Positions 20,809 to 33,059 are shown, counted from the first letter of the stretch. The stretch is DNA of 64,000 bases from Emydura subglobosa (GCA_007922225.1 ML679946.1:91371313-91435312), one strand, 5' to 3'. A program made the numbers and translations. Notes: a model not told the origin generated them from the letters alone.

Positions 20809-23517
20809 TGCTCCTGTGATATTCTAGGCATTGCAGCACTCTGCACAGCAATACATAAGTCCCTTTGTGGTTCCCACCCTGAGGGACCTGAACAACCTAG
20901 GTAGCTCCCTGGACAGAGAGTGATACTGACTGGACCGTCCAACATATTACTAGATTGGGCTGGTAGAAGGAGTTTTGGGTAGGAAGGGAATGTATTTGCT
21001 GAACCCCAGGAAGCGGGCTCTGGATTCCCTTCTCTCCCTCTGGTGTTGGGGGCTAGGGATCTAGAAAGACGAGCCATGTCTGACTAGCTTCTATCCTGAC
21101 TTAATCATGATTAATCTTGCTTAACCATACAGCCTTAGCTTTAGTTGTTGTCTGAAGTAAAATATTTTTGAAGTCACGTGGGTATTTTTTGTGGGGAGAC
21201 TTTACAATTGTTTTGTAAATATGTACATGCCTCTTTAATGTAGATTGGTGAGTATCCCCAGCCAAGGCTCCAGATCAAGCACAGACATGGGATGAATCAT
21301 GAAAGCGACATCTCACCAGGTAGCAGTGATGAGAGCTCAGCTTTCGAGGAAATAATCCTCACCGACACAGGATCCCAGAGGGACTTCCTTTATTGGTTTG
21401 AAAGCTGTGCAAAGCTGGCTACTGGTACAAAGGCAACGTAGTTAAAACTGTCTGTGAGGGACTGCAGGGTCTGGTGTGCCCTTAACCCTTCAATCAGATG
21501 GCTAGAATTACAACGGATGGTTTCAGAGCTGGAAGCCACATTTGGCTTTCTAGCCATGCTGCGTCCCTAGCAATAGAATTGTGTCAGAGAGCTTGTCAGA
21601 CTCAGAAAATGTTTAATATGTTTAATATGAGAAGGTCTCTATTGTGTATTGCAACATGCCTGAACGCGAGCAGGAAACTCTAACTGATCAGAAGTTTACA
21701 AATGCATTAGAATAGGTAGCCATGCACTTTAGCCAAAGCCTGCGAAGTATTTCACAAATTTGAAGCTACTAGATAAAATGAGAAAAGGGTCAGCTGGTTT
21801 TTCCAAGTGAATGAGAAGGGTGTGTCAGAACATAAAGTTCACATGGTGAGTCCCAGAAAATCCCCTCAAGGGGAAAGAAAACTTGAGAAAAATTATCTTG
21901 TTGATTTTAGCCTAAGGTTCAACACGTGTCCACTGATTTCACACTGATTAAGAGTAGGCCAAAACCCAAGTTCTTTCCTAGATAAATACAATGTCAGAGA
22001 GAGGATGCAAAATATTTGGATGTTAATTACCTCTTAGCTGAAACAAAAGCTGGTCTGGGATTATTTGCCACATTACTCAGAGGTGGGCCATTATCACAAA
22101 TACCCTCACCGAAAAACTTCAGTGAGATGAAAGCCTCAGAGAATAAAAACCTAAATCTGGATTAATAACGCTGCCCTGACATTTAGAGGGCAGTGCTTAG
22201 CCAGTTGGGTTCATATTTTCCTTCATGACAGAAAAATATGTTCTGTTCTGATAATGGTGCAGAGAGAAATGTGCTGCCCTTCCAAAATTACTTCAGTTTA
22301 CCAAACGGCATCTCCCAGCTAGAGGTCTCTAGAGACGTCCCTTTAGGGTATTAGCCATGTCACAGTTCAAGTGGCTGGCGAGATTAAATTGCTAGTGAAA
22401 ACTGGCACACAAACAGCCAGTATAAATTTCCTTGTGACTGTTACTGCAGAGAAATAATACAGTGCACAATATGGTTAGACTTTGGAGATCACAGAATAGA
22501 TCTTTATGGGAAGATAATTTCTTAATTTTACACTAGCTACAAAGGAAAATCCCACAACTATGCAGAATCTGAACAGTGGGGGTTTTCTTTTGAGGGGGGA
22601 GAGGCAAGGAGAGGGGAGGAATAGGTAGTACTTAAAATGCCTACTGTCATAGCCAAATAAAAGTGAGGCTCTTTTCAGCATTACTCAAGGTTTTATGTAG
22701 AGTTTCACTGTACTAAAAATCAGATCTCCGGCAAATACTCAGACCGCAAAAAAATGTTCCTGCAAGAATCTACAAAATGCAGCCAATACAATACTTTAAT
22801 GAAGGGTGCTATGGCTAGGGAGATAGAACCAGCGAAAGTATTTCTGCTAATGGGTGCAATAAGGGGACAGTTGTCAGCACTATTCAGCAACACGGTCAGG
22901 ATAATCCCTCTGCTATACCAGAGCACTTGTGAATACTATGATGGAAAGCCATTCCACAGAACTATGGTGCTAGGAACAGTTGGGATTGACTCAGATTCTC
23001 CAAAAATATGTCTTGATGTGTTTTCCTTAGGACCTTGAAATTTGGTAGGACAACACTAGTGCAGCATGGCCTACAAACTATGAGAGCTAGGAGAATGAAA
23101 CTGTGGCTAAGCAATAACCAGAAATCTATAGCTATTTTGACTGAGAAGTAACAGCACATAGGTGTCCTCATTTGACATGGTTAAGGCCCTCTGTTTCTGG
23201 TTTTTATTTTCTTTAAAATTTCCCTGGAATGTATCTGTGTTTATTACAACAACTAAAAAATGGGTGATATTGAGTGCAAAGTTAACTTCACTGTTTTCCA
23301 GGTAAATATTTGGGGACAGAAAGACAGGGAAAAAAGCAACGAAAAGAGAAAAGTAACAGTTTATGAAACAATTTCACTAATCCCCATTACAAAAACAAAG
23401 CTTTCTTTTTAAAACCATTTTCTGTTTCTTACTCTCGATATAAGGGGCTTCAGTGTGAGTTCCAAAAGTCCTGGTTAGTGTAGTCTCACAACAGTTTTTT
23501 TGGAGTCTTTGTAAGGT
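20809..23517. other. Unassigned, 2.7 kb
   Basis: No gene, recognised repeat or strong palindrome. A small 12-bp tandem (GTTTAATATGTTTAATATGA) lies at about 21608. Frames here (for example 22754-23038 +, 20766-21077 -) are short and show no domain. Confidence 0.4.
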
Positions 23518-24135
23518 TCATTCTCCTGCAGTCTTGGATTCACCAAATTCAGAAAATATTCTTTCTACATCAACTGAGCCAGGCAGGACAGTGAGGATAT
23601 GAGAAGCTGCCTGGGTCAGCTTTGGGAAGTCCGTGCATTGGATTTTCCATATTTCGAATGGTATGATGTCGCTGCTGTCTGGAGAAGTCATTGCCATGTA
23701 CGCATGGAATTCACATTCCAGTTTAGCCGGTTTTTCATTAGGAGCCACAACGGGGAAAATGATACGAAAATAATCATGACATTTATTAGTAGAGACCACC
23801 CTTTTGCAGTGGGAAATCAAACAGCACAATGGCTTTCCAGAACGATGGTTTGCCCTAAAAAGCTTCAGCGGACATATTCTGAATGACAGTCGTTTTCCAC
23901 TTCCTTGATAGCTCTGTGTTAAGACCTTGGAAAGCCTTTTCAAGTGTATCCTGCTCACTTACTGACAAAATGGACATGAAAAGATTTGTTTTTTTCTGGA
24001 CTTTCCCCAGCTGTGCTTTGTGCTAAAGTTCCACAGAACCATTGTTGATTAAAATGGCATACACCTCTTTGTTAGAGAACTTTCTGTCTATTGAAGAATA
24101 GGATTCCAGTTTCTTCTGTGCGACATACAATGGCT
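23518..24135 (-). pseudogene. hAT-family transposase remnant, C-terminal part
   Basis: The minus frame 23518-23958 (146 residues) ends with a recognisable hAT dimerisation region: Trp at residue 104, FPKLTQAASHIL at 111-122, then SVDVERIFSEFG at 128-139. This matches the W...FP.L...A..IL....S...ER.FS pattern of hAT transposases and ZBED-type proteins. Upstream minus sequence (about 23960-24130) continues in a second phase, with Lys/Glu-rich helical sequence, stops and a frame change. DNA-binding and RNase-H-like catalytic parts were not found. A domesticated exon is conceivable but is disfavoured by the frame damage. Confidence 0.7.
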
Positions 24136-25626
24136 GAAAGTTTCAATTCTGTACTCCAGTGAAGCAGCAGGTGGCAGGTGCCTGGCCCAGTACTCCCGAG
24201 GGGCAGCACGTAGGGTTGGGCAGTGTCTGCTATTCACTGTGATATTAGCCGCTAAATATTTGCCATCTATCCTGAGTTTTGGTTTCTGTCATTAAGAAAC
24301 ATGTTCTAGAAACACATGGGTTATTTGGGGGGACTTTATGATTGTTTTAAGAAATGGAAATGTGCCTTTCTAGATTTGAGTTTCTCCCTCCAGTTGCTGT
24401 TCTGTTTAGCAAAGTTATTATTTATTTTAATCCACTCAGTGCTATTTTTTTTCCTGGGCTGATACAGTTTTAGTGTACAGGCTTTAGCCCAAGGGGAAGC
24501 ACCACATTTCTGGTCTGTATTGCCTTGGGTCCATATGACATTTTTTCTTAGAACCCCAAAATCTGTCAGTTGCTGGAAAGTAATAGGCAGCAGAGCTCCT
24601 GTGACATTGGCCTCTAGGGAAGCCATGCTGAGATAGCTTAAATAGGGCAAAACTGTAAAGAATGGGGCAGGCAGACATCCTAAATATTCTTCCATAAGAT
24701 ACATCAAGCCAGCAACAAACAGTTTCTACAGCACCCTACTGGTCACTTAGAAATCAAAAATGCAGTTCCCTTGAAACAATCCAGCCTTAGGCCGTCACCC
24801 AGACAGCCAAGTCAAATATGATGGAAGTTACTGAAAATCTTTATCCATCATGTGTAAAAAAAAGTTCTACCAATCCCAAAGGACTGGACACATTACCAAA
24901 CAGGTCAATGAATAGTTCAGATCTTACTCAAATACATGCTTAAAGCTAATGCTTATTAGCTAAACTAATATTTATTTTTTAAAAAGGAAAGAGAGTAATG
25001 GTTAAAAGATCATTATACATACACCAATGAAAATAACATCCATAGATCAGTTTCAAAGTAGACATGATAACTGAGTTGCAAGTTCTTAATTTGCAAAGTC
25101 TCTGGAAATTACCCAAACAGCTTGGAGGACCATCAGTCTTTGTTTGAAGCTCCCTTGTTAGAAATCCAGTCCAGAGAAGTAAAGCAGGAAATGAAGACCA
25201 AACAATCCATATGCAGAGTTTGTTCAAATTCTCCTATGAGAATTAGCAGGGCAATTCCAGGTTAGTGCTGGGATCCCAATCTTGCGATCCAAATTTTCCC
25301 TGACAAGCTTGGACAGATTTGAGTTAAACAGGATCAGGACCTTAGATTCTTTTATACATCCATGCAGGCTTATTGATATCTTCTTGACAGCAGATATCAC
25401 AGCAGATAATTCTTAGGTGCATAATAGGTAATTATTTGCGGCTTTGAAGTAACATCTCCTATTTTCTATGCACACTGGTAACTAGCTACATTAGCATAAG
25501 GCAATTGGCAATTTACAATGATTCACAAGTATTTACTACTTAAACTTCAAAGAGAAATAAAAATAATAGTATTGTTACATTCAAGTTCCATCAAAATGTT
25601 AATATTTTCCTTTGGTTTTTGACTAA
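24136..25626. other. Unassigned, 1.5 kb
   Basis: The minus frame 24336-24707 (123 residues) shows no domain I know. It might be transposon-derived because it is upstream of the hAT remnant on the same strand, but no hAT motif was seen in it. Confidence 0.4.
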
Positions 25627-25934
25627 GGGATGGTCTACACTACAGAGTTTTGTCCACAAAAATCAGCCTTTGTTGACAAAACGGTGGAGGTGTACACGCT
25701 GAAAGGCTCCTCCCACCAATATAACTCCCCTGCTATGCTGACACGATAAAACAACCTTAATGAGAGATGTAGGGCTTATGTTGGTGTAGTTGGTGTAGCA
25801 ATGCAGTGTCAGTGTAGACGCATACCACTGACCCAAAGAGGGTAGTGTGGCCATCAGCCACCACAGTAATTAATGCGGTGGCTGTAAGTTGACCTAACAT
25901 AGATTGACTTATCTTTGTAGTGTAGACAAAGCCC
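25627..25934. mobile_element. 'GTCTACACT' inverted-repeat element, 308 bp
   Basis: Left end GGGATGGTCTACACTACAGA pairs with right end CTTTGTAGTGTAGACAAAGCCC. The interior has GTGTAGT/GTGTAGACG subrepeats and is otherwise non-coding. No clear target-site duplication. It is a MITE-like non-autonomous DNA element. Confidence 0.85.
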
Positions 25935-27539
25935 AACAGAAATTAGTGACAGATAGGAACTATTTGGCTACATTGATAATCACTAGCAAGACATATACCT
26001 ACCTCCAAACTCTCGACAACGCAAGATTTAACCTCAAAGACTTAGTTATATGCAATGAATGGCTCTTATTACCATTTTAATACTTTTAAACATGTCATCA
26101 AAAATTGATTTTGGGTTATTTCAGCCTGCTAGGCTCAACTCTTCCTGGCCCAGTGTCCCCCAAAGATGGGAAACCTTGCTAGTTCAAGAAGGCCAAATGT
26201 CCCAGTGTGAGAGACCCTCAAAACAAGTAGCTCAGAGACAGAAAAGCAGCTGTACCTTCCACACTCTCCCCTTCCTCTGGTGTCACATTTCTTTTTCTTC
26301 TCTTTTCCTTTTTCTTTCTCTGTTCCTCTCTCCATCAGTAATAACAAGAATGAGCATTACGTGAACAGGAAAATGAGGGACGGAGCAGGAGGATGGAAGC
26401 AAGGGTTCCGTGCTTCTGAGTAGAAAGGAAAAGAGCTGGATGGAAGAGGGGACAGATGGGGGCTTATATACATAGGGGCAGGGTTCCACAATTCATTTTA
26501 CTTTATTTATTTATTTTGAATGATGAAAATACACAAAAGGCAGCCAGCCAGCCATCACTTAATCCCCTAGATTATATCACAAGCATCAAATCTGCCTCAC
26601 CCTTTTAGAAGAGCAAATAATAAACAAACCGATACCTCAATCTCCATCCCAGCTAGACTCTCCTTTAATGCCCAGAGAGACACCTGAGCCCATGAAGCAT
26701 GTCCTAAAGGTTAACGAACCTGGGATATTTCGAATCAAGAATGGGGACACAGGTGCCAAATACATCTCTTACAACTAGATGAATTACTGAGTATGAATTG
26801 AATGGGACAGGAGGGGAAACACCATTAGTGAGAGCTCTCAGAGTGAAGGGAAGTAATGCAATTTTGTCTAACTCCCCTCTACTCTTATTTCAATATTCCT
26901 GCCTGGTTTCTGTGGGGAAGGGGATTTTTTTCCCTTTTTTTCCTTTATGTCAGTGAGAACTGATTAGATCAATGGCAGACAGCAGAGCCCCTCCACCCGC
27001 CACCTTCCCTCCCTCCCCATTTCCCTGAAGATTCTAGATTGGAATGGTCTGCAGTGAGAAAGCCAGGCTGATTATACATTGGGAAAAGGAGCCCAGCTTT
27101 GGCTTGGGGAGGTGTTATGTCTCGTACAAGTTCTGCACAGATGAAAAAATGGTTGCTAATAAAGCAACACATCAAAACATCAGTACTTTGATCTGTGAAA
27201 TGTATTGGGCCCTCGCATATCATTAAATAGGTCAGACTAGACACTTTCTCAGCTCCCTTTGGCAATGGAGGACAGAGAGTTGCAATAGCCTACTAACTTC
27301 TTGGCAATGCCTAGAAAGATTGTTTCAGATTCTGAAATCATCCACTGAGGTATTGTCACAAAGGAGAATGCATAGTAAACTCTCTTCAAGGATAATATTA
27401 TCCCTCTGGTGCTCTGCCTAACCAAAGGAAGCCAATATCAGGTTAGATCAGGCCAATGCTATACGTTTCTGGGTCCTCTGAAGTCATCATCTACTAGTCT
27501 TGATTTTGTCAGTGAATGCAAGGTACCAGCTCTGCTTCC
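25935..27539. other. Unassigned, with polypyrimidine tracts
   Basis: A CT-rich tract lies at about 26284-26334 and a T/C-rich tract at 26920-26948. CAGC repeats occur near 26541. Frames in 26059-26489 overlap the low-complexity tract and are not credible genes. Confidence 0.45.
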
Positions 27540-27850
27540 CCTCTGCCCTGAGATAGAGTAACATTACCTGGCACAGTAGGGCTCCAGTCAATGTAGATGA
27601 CCAGCATTGCCAGCCCTACATGCCCCAACCTAAGAGTATAAACGGAGGAGCAGGCCTGACCATTCTTCAGTTATTTCACCAATACACAGTGCAGGTATTA
27701 CAGGACATCATAGTAGTGCGGAAGGAGGACAATACATCTTGACGAACCACTGTTACTGCAGAATAAAACACGACTCTCTTTTTTTGAGTGATATTCGATA
27801 TGTATTCTACATTTGGAGCCTCACCACCAGTGACCTCCTAGGTAGAAGGT
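27540..27850 (+). repeat. Candidate solo LTR (weak)
   Basis: A TATA-like GTATAAAC at 27636-27643 is followed about 120 bp later by AATAAA at 27762-27767 and a T-run, an order that fits LTR promoter and R/polyadenylation signals. Ends and target-site duplication were not found. It could be chance. Confidence 0.35.
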
Positions 27851-28299
27851 GGGAGTGCAAAGTCTATAACGACTGAAGGACAACTCTGTCAAACTAAGCA
27901 TCAGATCTTGACGCCTCAACAAGGGAATAATGCTTTCAGTAAAAGTTTAGACTGATCCGCTATGTAGCCGCCTGGCAAATTTCAGAGACTGGTATGCTTC
28001 TCAGGGAAGCCACAGAAGCCACTCAAGCTAAACTGGGTTTTAAACTGCATGGGTAGATCTAATCTAGCTAGCTCATAGCATGATTTAATAAAATTAGACA
28101 CCTATGTAGACAGACTTTGGGTAGATATTGCCTGATCCCTCATTATCTCTGCAAACACTGCGAAAAGCCCTGAGTGAATAACTTTGTTCTGTCCAGGTAA
28201 ACTGATAGAGCCCCATCCACATCAAGGGTGTGCAGTTTAGCTTCTCCCCTGGGTGGAGTGAGGTTTGGGAAAAGAAAACTGACAAATCAATCAACTGAG
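27851..28299. other. Unassigned
   Basis: No gene or repeat identified. It may be the upstream body of LTR-like copy B. Confidence 0.3.
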
Positions 28300-28545
28300 C
28301 TTATTAGCATGCATGTAGGTTATTTTATTGTTTTTAATGTTTTCTCTGTAATGCTTTTACCTTCAGAATAAACAAGCTCTTTCAGAAAGGACTGTGGCAG
28401 TTACACTGTGTATGTCTTTCCAGAGAAGGCAAAGCAGGCCTGATTAGGCATTCTGCCTTTTTCTGGGGATAACACAGCATAGTCAGGGAACTGTGCAGCC
28501 TGGAAATACCCTAGTCATGAGGGAGAGAGAAGTGATGACATGGAG
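28300..28545 (+). repeat. LTR-like repeat, copy B
   Basis: Aligns with 1690-1812 plus 2008-2130: AGCTTATTAGCATGCATG, TGTAATGCTTTTACCTT, AATAAA at 28367-28372, then GAGAAGGCAAAGCAGGCCTG and CTGGGGATAACACAG. This copy lacks the CR1 insertion, giving the empty-site reference for copy A. Confidence 0.5.
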
Positions 28546-28589
28546 CCTAGGGTGGGTGCCCTTGCTTAACCATAGAAGGGGAATAGAAT

Positions 28590-29368
28590 AGCAGTTGCAC
28601 TGAACTGTGACGCCAATTCCAGAGATGAAAATTTTCTTAGCAAAGGGAGGGATGATCATGCTCCTTCCTGTCAGTCGACATAAAACATTGCTGTTATAAT
28701 GTCTGTCATGACCTGGACTGTCAGTTCATATAGCATGAAGAGAAATGTGGTACACACTAGCCAAACAGCTTGGATCTCTAGTATACTTACATGAAGGTGA
28801 GTCTGTTCACTTTGGGTTTGAAGATAAGCCTTGGGTTTAAAGATGGTTCTCCCCATCCAAGCATAGAAAAATCCTTCACCAGTGTCTTGATGAGAAGAGG
28901 TGCAGAAAACAGTCCTCCTGTGCATACACAAAGTCAGTCTTTCCACCAATTTAATGATGAGAGGTCTTCTTGGAGAACCTTTACACTCATGGCCATGTGA
29001 TGTCTGTTTGGTAGATACATGGATTTCCGTCACCCTTGCAGGCAGTGTCGGTGAGTCTGGCATGCTGTGTGATGTAAATGTAGGAAGGCATGTGACTGAG
29101 AAGTTCGAGGCAGGTTCATATGGGTATATGAGGGGAACTCGGCAGCTTGTTGATGTGGTCTACTGTAGAACTGAATCTGTCTTGTGGCAGACAAACTCTT
29201 GCTGTTGTGGAGTCTAGCACTGCCCCTATGAATTCTATTATCTGAGTCAGTACAATAATTGACTTTTCTCTATTGATTCTGAGACTTTGGATAGTGAAAA
29301 GCTGTAGGAACGTGTTGTGGTGATTTTCCTCAAATTAGCCAATCAAGCTAGAGATATACCTGGATCCC
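28590..29368 (-). mobile_element. DIRS-like retrotransposon RT/RNase H fragment
   Basis: Translation on the minus strand, across several frame breaks, gives in order: decayed sequence where the RT YLDDWL motif should be (about 29340-29365), EFIGAVLDSTTARVCLP (about 29170-29220), CLELLSHM and TQHARLTDTA (about 29060-29110), then an RNase H-like stretch in 28671-29063 and WNW-type sequence near 28600. This order and wording match DIRS-type (tyrosine-recombinase) retroelement RT-RNase H proteins as I remember them. No recombinase domain or split terminal repeats were seen. It abuts an opposite-strand CR1 fragment at 29370. Confidence 0.78.
28671..29063 (-). pseudogene. DIRS-like RNase H domain remnant
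   Basis: 130 open residues. HLHVSILEIQAV at 89-100 contains the conserved LE/IxxAV block with the second acidic residue. VQVMTDIITAMFYVD at 116-130 contains the third acidic position (Asp121) in the V-V-TD--TA--YV pattern. GEGFFYAWMGRTIF around 62-74 stands where the first catalytic DAS/GWGAHL block should be and is degraded. Sequence related to the RT thumb lies upstream in another phase. Non-functional. Confidence 0.75.
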
Positions 29369-29369
29369 T

Positions 29370-29690
29370 TGCTTTCTAAGGTAAACCAACATGACCAACC
29401 AACCGGATAGCTTTCTTTGACAGGGTAACAAGCCTTGTGGATGGGGGAAGCAGTAGATGTGGTATATCTTGACTTTAGTAAGTCTTTTGATACTGTCTCG
29501 CATGCCCTTCTCATAAACAAACTAGGGAAATACAACTAGATGGAGCTACTATATAATGGTTGCATAACTCGTTGGAAAACAGTTCCCAGAAAGTAATTAT
29601 CAGTGATTCCCAGTCAAGCTGGAAAGGCATATCAAGTGGAGTCCTGTAGGGATTAGTTCTGGGCCCAATTCCTTGCATGACTTTGCAAGG
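29370..29690 (+). mobile_element. CR1 LINE, internal RT fragment, + strand
   Basis: The + strand encodes, with breaks, the RT segment leading to motif A. ATGTGGTATATCTTGACTTT then AGTCTTTTGATACTGTCTC corresponds to the [12 protein letters not shown] block, and AAGTGGAGTCCTGTAGGG to the G-PQG block. Both ends are lost. The minus frame 29335-29535 is its shadow. Confidence 0.88.
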
Positions 29691-29984
29691 AAGGCAGTTC
29701 TAACCTTTCAGGAGCAGAGGTTGCTTTCCTTTTAGGCTGTATGCCCCAAAGTGCCAAGTAGGGCCAGGACTGAATGTTGTAGGAGTAAGGGGATGAGGGC
29801 CTCAGGGTGCATACCAAGGTGAATTCTCCTCTCTAGATCTCTAGGTCTCTGTCCATAATGTCTGGTCCTAGATTCCCTGTCTGAGTAGTAGAAGACGAAG
29901 AGTGGAGCCGAGATGAGTGGGTAGAGGATGACTTTCTGCTGTGCTCTAAGAGAGAGCTGACACTTTGCACCCCCATGTTCATCC
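29691..29984. other. Unassigned
   Basis: No gene or repeat recognised. Confidence 0.35.
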
Positions 29985-31080
29985 TTCTACTATGATTGTA
30001 TATTATCTAATGCAAAGTATGTCACGTTAGATGTCTTTGGAAGGCTCATGATATACTGGTCATTATTGCTATAGTAGTATGTTGGTTACAATTTCATGTG
30101 TGTAATTATGAGGCTGCACTATGTAATATTCCCAAAAATGTGTCCTTGCAGCTTAAAACAATTCCAGGCAAAACTCTCCAGGACCAGAGGAGCAGTTCAC
30201 ACTTCATCAAAGCCTGTATAGGACAAACACAGCTCAGCCTTCCGGGAACAAAGGACTGGCCTGGGCATCAGCGAAGGATCAGTTGGACTCTTGAGTAAGT
30301 TACCTCCCTTCCCTTGGTGAGTTTAGAACCATGGTGAGGTAATGTTCACTGACTCAGGACATGAATGAGTTCATGTAAAGACATTGTATGTCATCTGACC
30401 CTGAGGGGGAGTGGGGCCAAAGCCTCAGAGGGGAGAAGGAATATTATAAAAATGAGAGACATTTCACTTCCATCTGCAAACACCACCAAGCAACTGAAGA
30501 GTTGACCAAAGCAGAGAGCATAGCTGAAGGGAAACCAGACAGTTTGTATTGAGACTCACCTAAGTTTGTAAGGTTGCTGAAAGTGTTAAGCTTAGCTTAG
30601 AATGCGTTTTGATTTTATTGATTTTGTTTTGATTTTATTTCTTTTGACTTGTTATCCTTTGATTTATAATCACTTAAAATCCTTCCGTAGTTAATACATT
30701 TGTTTGTTTGCTCTACCTAAATCAGTGTGTTTGTTTTGAAGTGCGTTGGGGACTCCACTCGGAATAACAAGGCTGGTGCTATCAATTTCTTTGTTAAATT
30801 GATGAATTTATATGAGATTACACTGTTCAGTGGGCATAACTGGACATTGAAAAATGGAGGTTGTATCTGGGACTGAGGGTAGTGCCTAGTGTCATTCGAT
30901 AATCCAAGAAGAGGCTGGCTAGAAGCACTCACTCACTTAGTTGGGAGCAGTTTATATGCTGGAGGTTGTGCATGAACAGCCAAGGAGTGGGAGTTCTCAC
31001 AGCAAAGCAGAGTAAGACGGATTCCCAGAGTAGGAAATAGGGGTGACACAGCAATTCACTGGTCTAGATCACACCAGGAG
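29985..31080 (+). repeat. Long LTR-like retroelement repeat (type 3)
   Basis: Recognised from memory as a dispersed turtle repeat. Near its start, AATGCAAAGTATGTCACGTT matches the start of the 2150 repeat. A TATA-like ATATTATAAA lies at 30441-30450, a T-rich stretch at 30607-30660, then AATCCTTCCGTAGTTAATAC (about 30677) and GGACTCCACTCGGAATAACA (about 30749). It ends around GGGGTGACACAGCAATTCAC (about 31042). Bodies differ from the 2150 repeat although the starts agree. Class and exact ends are uncertain. Confidence 0.55.
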
Positions 31081-32029
31081 AAAGTTACACTCCTTGTGTA
31101 CCAATGATGGTACTGAGCAGTTGGTACTGTGCAAATTACGGATCTCCATTCAAAACTGTAACAATGGTAGGTGTCCCATTTCTGTGAAGATGCCAGAGAA
31201 CCCTGATTTGCATCATGAATAAGCCTTTAACTGAGCACTTTGAGGCCATCTATGTACATCTCTCTCTATTTGAGTCCTCAGAGGATGACCATTGTTCTCA
31301 CTCCTCTTTCCCTTTCAGATGACTGGATGGAGGAGGACTTAGCTACTCTCAGAAGATGATACTTTCTTGGATGACTGAAGAAAGGAAAACAAATCTTCCC
31401 TTATCTACCGTCAGCGTAAAGAGGAACAGAGGGGGAAGCATATCCAGCACAGAGCCTGGAGAACCAATGCTGCTCACCTGCCTAAAAACATGAACTTTGC
31501 CCAAAAGGCCTGGAGAAGCAATTGCTTTATTTCCTTTTTTTGTTTTGGAAAGAACTGAAAGATCCCACCAGGATTGTGGCTGAAGATTTGCTGCCCTGAC
31601 TTAGAGAACTGAGGAAAGTCTGGATTTCCCCATGAATTGACAGGCTAAAGTCTTAAAAGGACAGGGCTATTATTTTCCCTTAGACATTTTTATTTCAGAG
31701 CCTGAGATTGCCACCCCTGGCTAACATTGAACACAGTCATTCTGATACATCTGAACTTCAACACCAATCAAATATACTGCTGTGGTGCATGCTCCTGACA
31801 CTGTTGCTGGCTGTTTTCTATTGCTGAAACCTAATTAAAATCAATGAGGACAGCATGTAGTTGGTTGCATGTCCTTGTTTCAACAGAGCATGAAAATGAA
31901 ACTAAAGAGAAGTCTTGGTAAGAATGTGTCATGATTTGGTTTCCCTCTAAACACACCGCTCAAGCTTCAGAATGTTTACTAAGAACTAGACCAAAGTTGT
32001 TCTGTCAGTGCCTTAGGTATACTGACAGA
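31081..32029. other. Unassigned
   Basis: No gene or recognised repeat. Confidence 0.4.
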
Positions 32030-32262
32030 GACTCTGTCTACACTTACCTCCGGGATTCGGTGGCAGTCGACGGAAGTTACGCAAGCTACGCAAAAAACTT
32101 GCATAACTCCTGTCGACTTCTCTGCTCCTCTTCTGCATGCCGTCTTCACTGCACTGTGTCGATGGGAACCGTGTTCCCGTCGATGCAGCGCTACGCCACT
32201 TTTGAAGGTGGTCTTAGTACGTCGATTTCTGGATCGACTGAATGGGTCTTCACTGACCGTCA
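32030..32262. mobile_element. 'GTCTACACT' element with GTCGAC motifs, partial
   Basis: Starts ACTCTGTCTACACTTACC. The interior has GCAGTCGACGGAAGTTACGC, CTGTCGACTT and GTCGATGGGAAC. CpG content is well above its surroundings. A terminal match on the right was not found. The long frames on both strands here arise from this element and are not genes. Confidence 0.6.
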
Positions 32263-32645
32263 TGAGATGAATCTCTTGTTCTCTGATTATAGAGAAGGAA
32301 AGTAATTTTGGATTAGCATCAATGATAAATTCTGTAATAGGGTTTCCAATCACTGACAGCCATCAATTTAACTTTATTCCAGCACTCTTGAGTGATAAAA
32401 TGATTGCCTTGCCCTGGAAAAAAGGCCCCAAACAATCCCCCCTGGCCAGATGTTAGGGGAAAAAGGATCAGAATTTGAATCCAGATCTGCATGAACTGGC
32501 TCTTCACAGCTTTTATCTTTAAGATACATGAAACATCCCTGAACACAAGACATTCAAAATCCAATCCAAAATCTGGGGCTCAGGCTCATCTCTATTACCT
32601 CCTTTTCCCTTCCTTTTTAAAATGTCATAGTGAAAGGTCATTAGA
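32263..32645. other. Unassigned
   Basis: No gene or repeat identified. Confidence 0.35.
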
Positions 32646-32780
32646 TCTGAATCTATTATTATTAGCTATTACGCTGATTCCTAATGACCCAATTAGGGTT
32701 CCATTGTACTAGGCATTGCACAGACAAATAATGGAAAAACAGCCTGTGCCCTGGAGAACTGTCAATCTAGGAGTACTTAT
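32646..32780 (-). repeat. SINE/LINE 3'-tail fragment, minus orientation
   Basis: ATTATTATTAGC, then GGGTTCCATTGTACTAGGCA, TTGCACAGAC and GGAGAACTGTCAATCTAGG follow the reverse complement of the LINE tail at 46420-46565 (CAGCACCTATGACGATGGG there). Confidence 0.7.
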
Positions 32781-33059
32781 CTAGTTCCACCAATGTAATA
32801 TCTGAGTGTCTTGAAAGATTTTAAAAGTAGAAATAACAATGACAATCTCTTATTCACTCTTTTTTTCTTTTCAGCCTGCATGAGAAATATCTTGATTAGG
32901 ATTATTCTTTTAATGTGGGTGAGTGGGTGTGTTGTTTGTCTATATGAAGGGAAGCCAACTCAAAGAAATTAGTTTTTCACTTAGTTCTGCATGTGGTGAG
33001 GCGTAAGTCTTGCAGCGTTCTGTCTCCAGCACTCACAAGTCTTCTGTTATTGGTCAACA

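Noticed and set aside
24336..24707. 123-aa minus frame as part of the hAT transposase
   Set aside because: No hAT motif could be seen in it. Being upstream on the same strand is not enough.
26284..26334. Polypyrimidine tract as a splice-acceptor signal
   Set aside because: No exon-like open frame follows, and the tract is simple low-complexity sequence.
31931..32353. Overlapping 124-aa frames on both strands
   Set aside because: They are generated by the GTCGAC-rich inverted-repeat element at 32030-32262.
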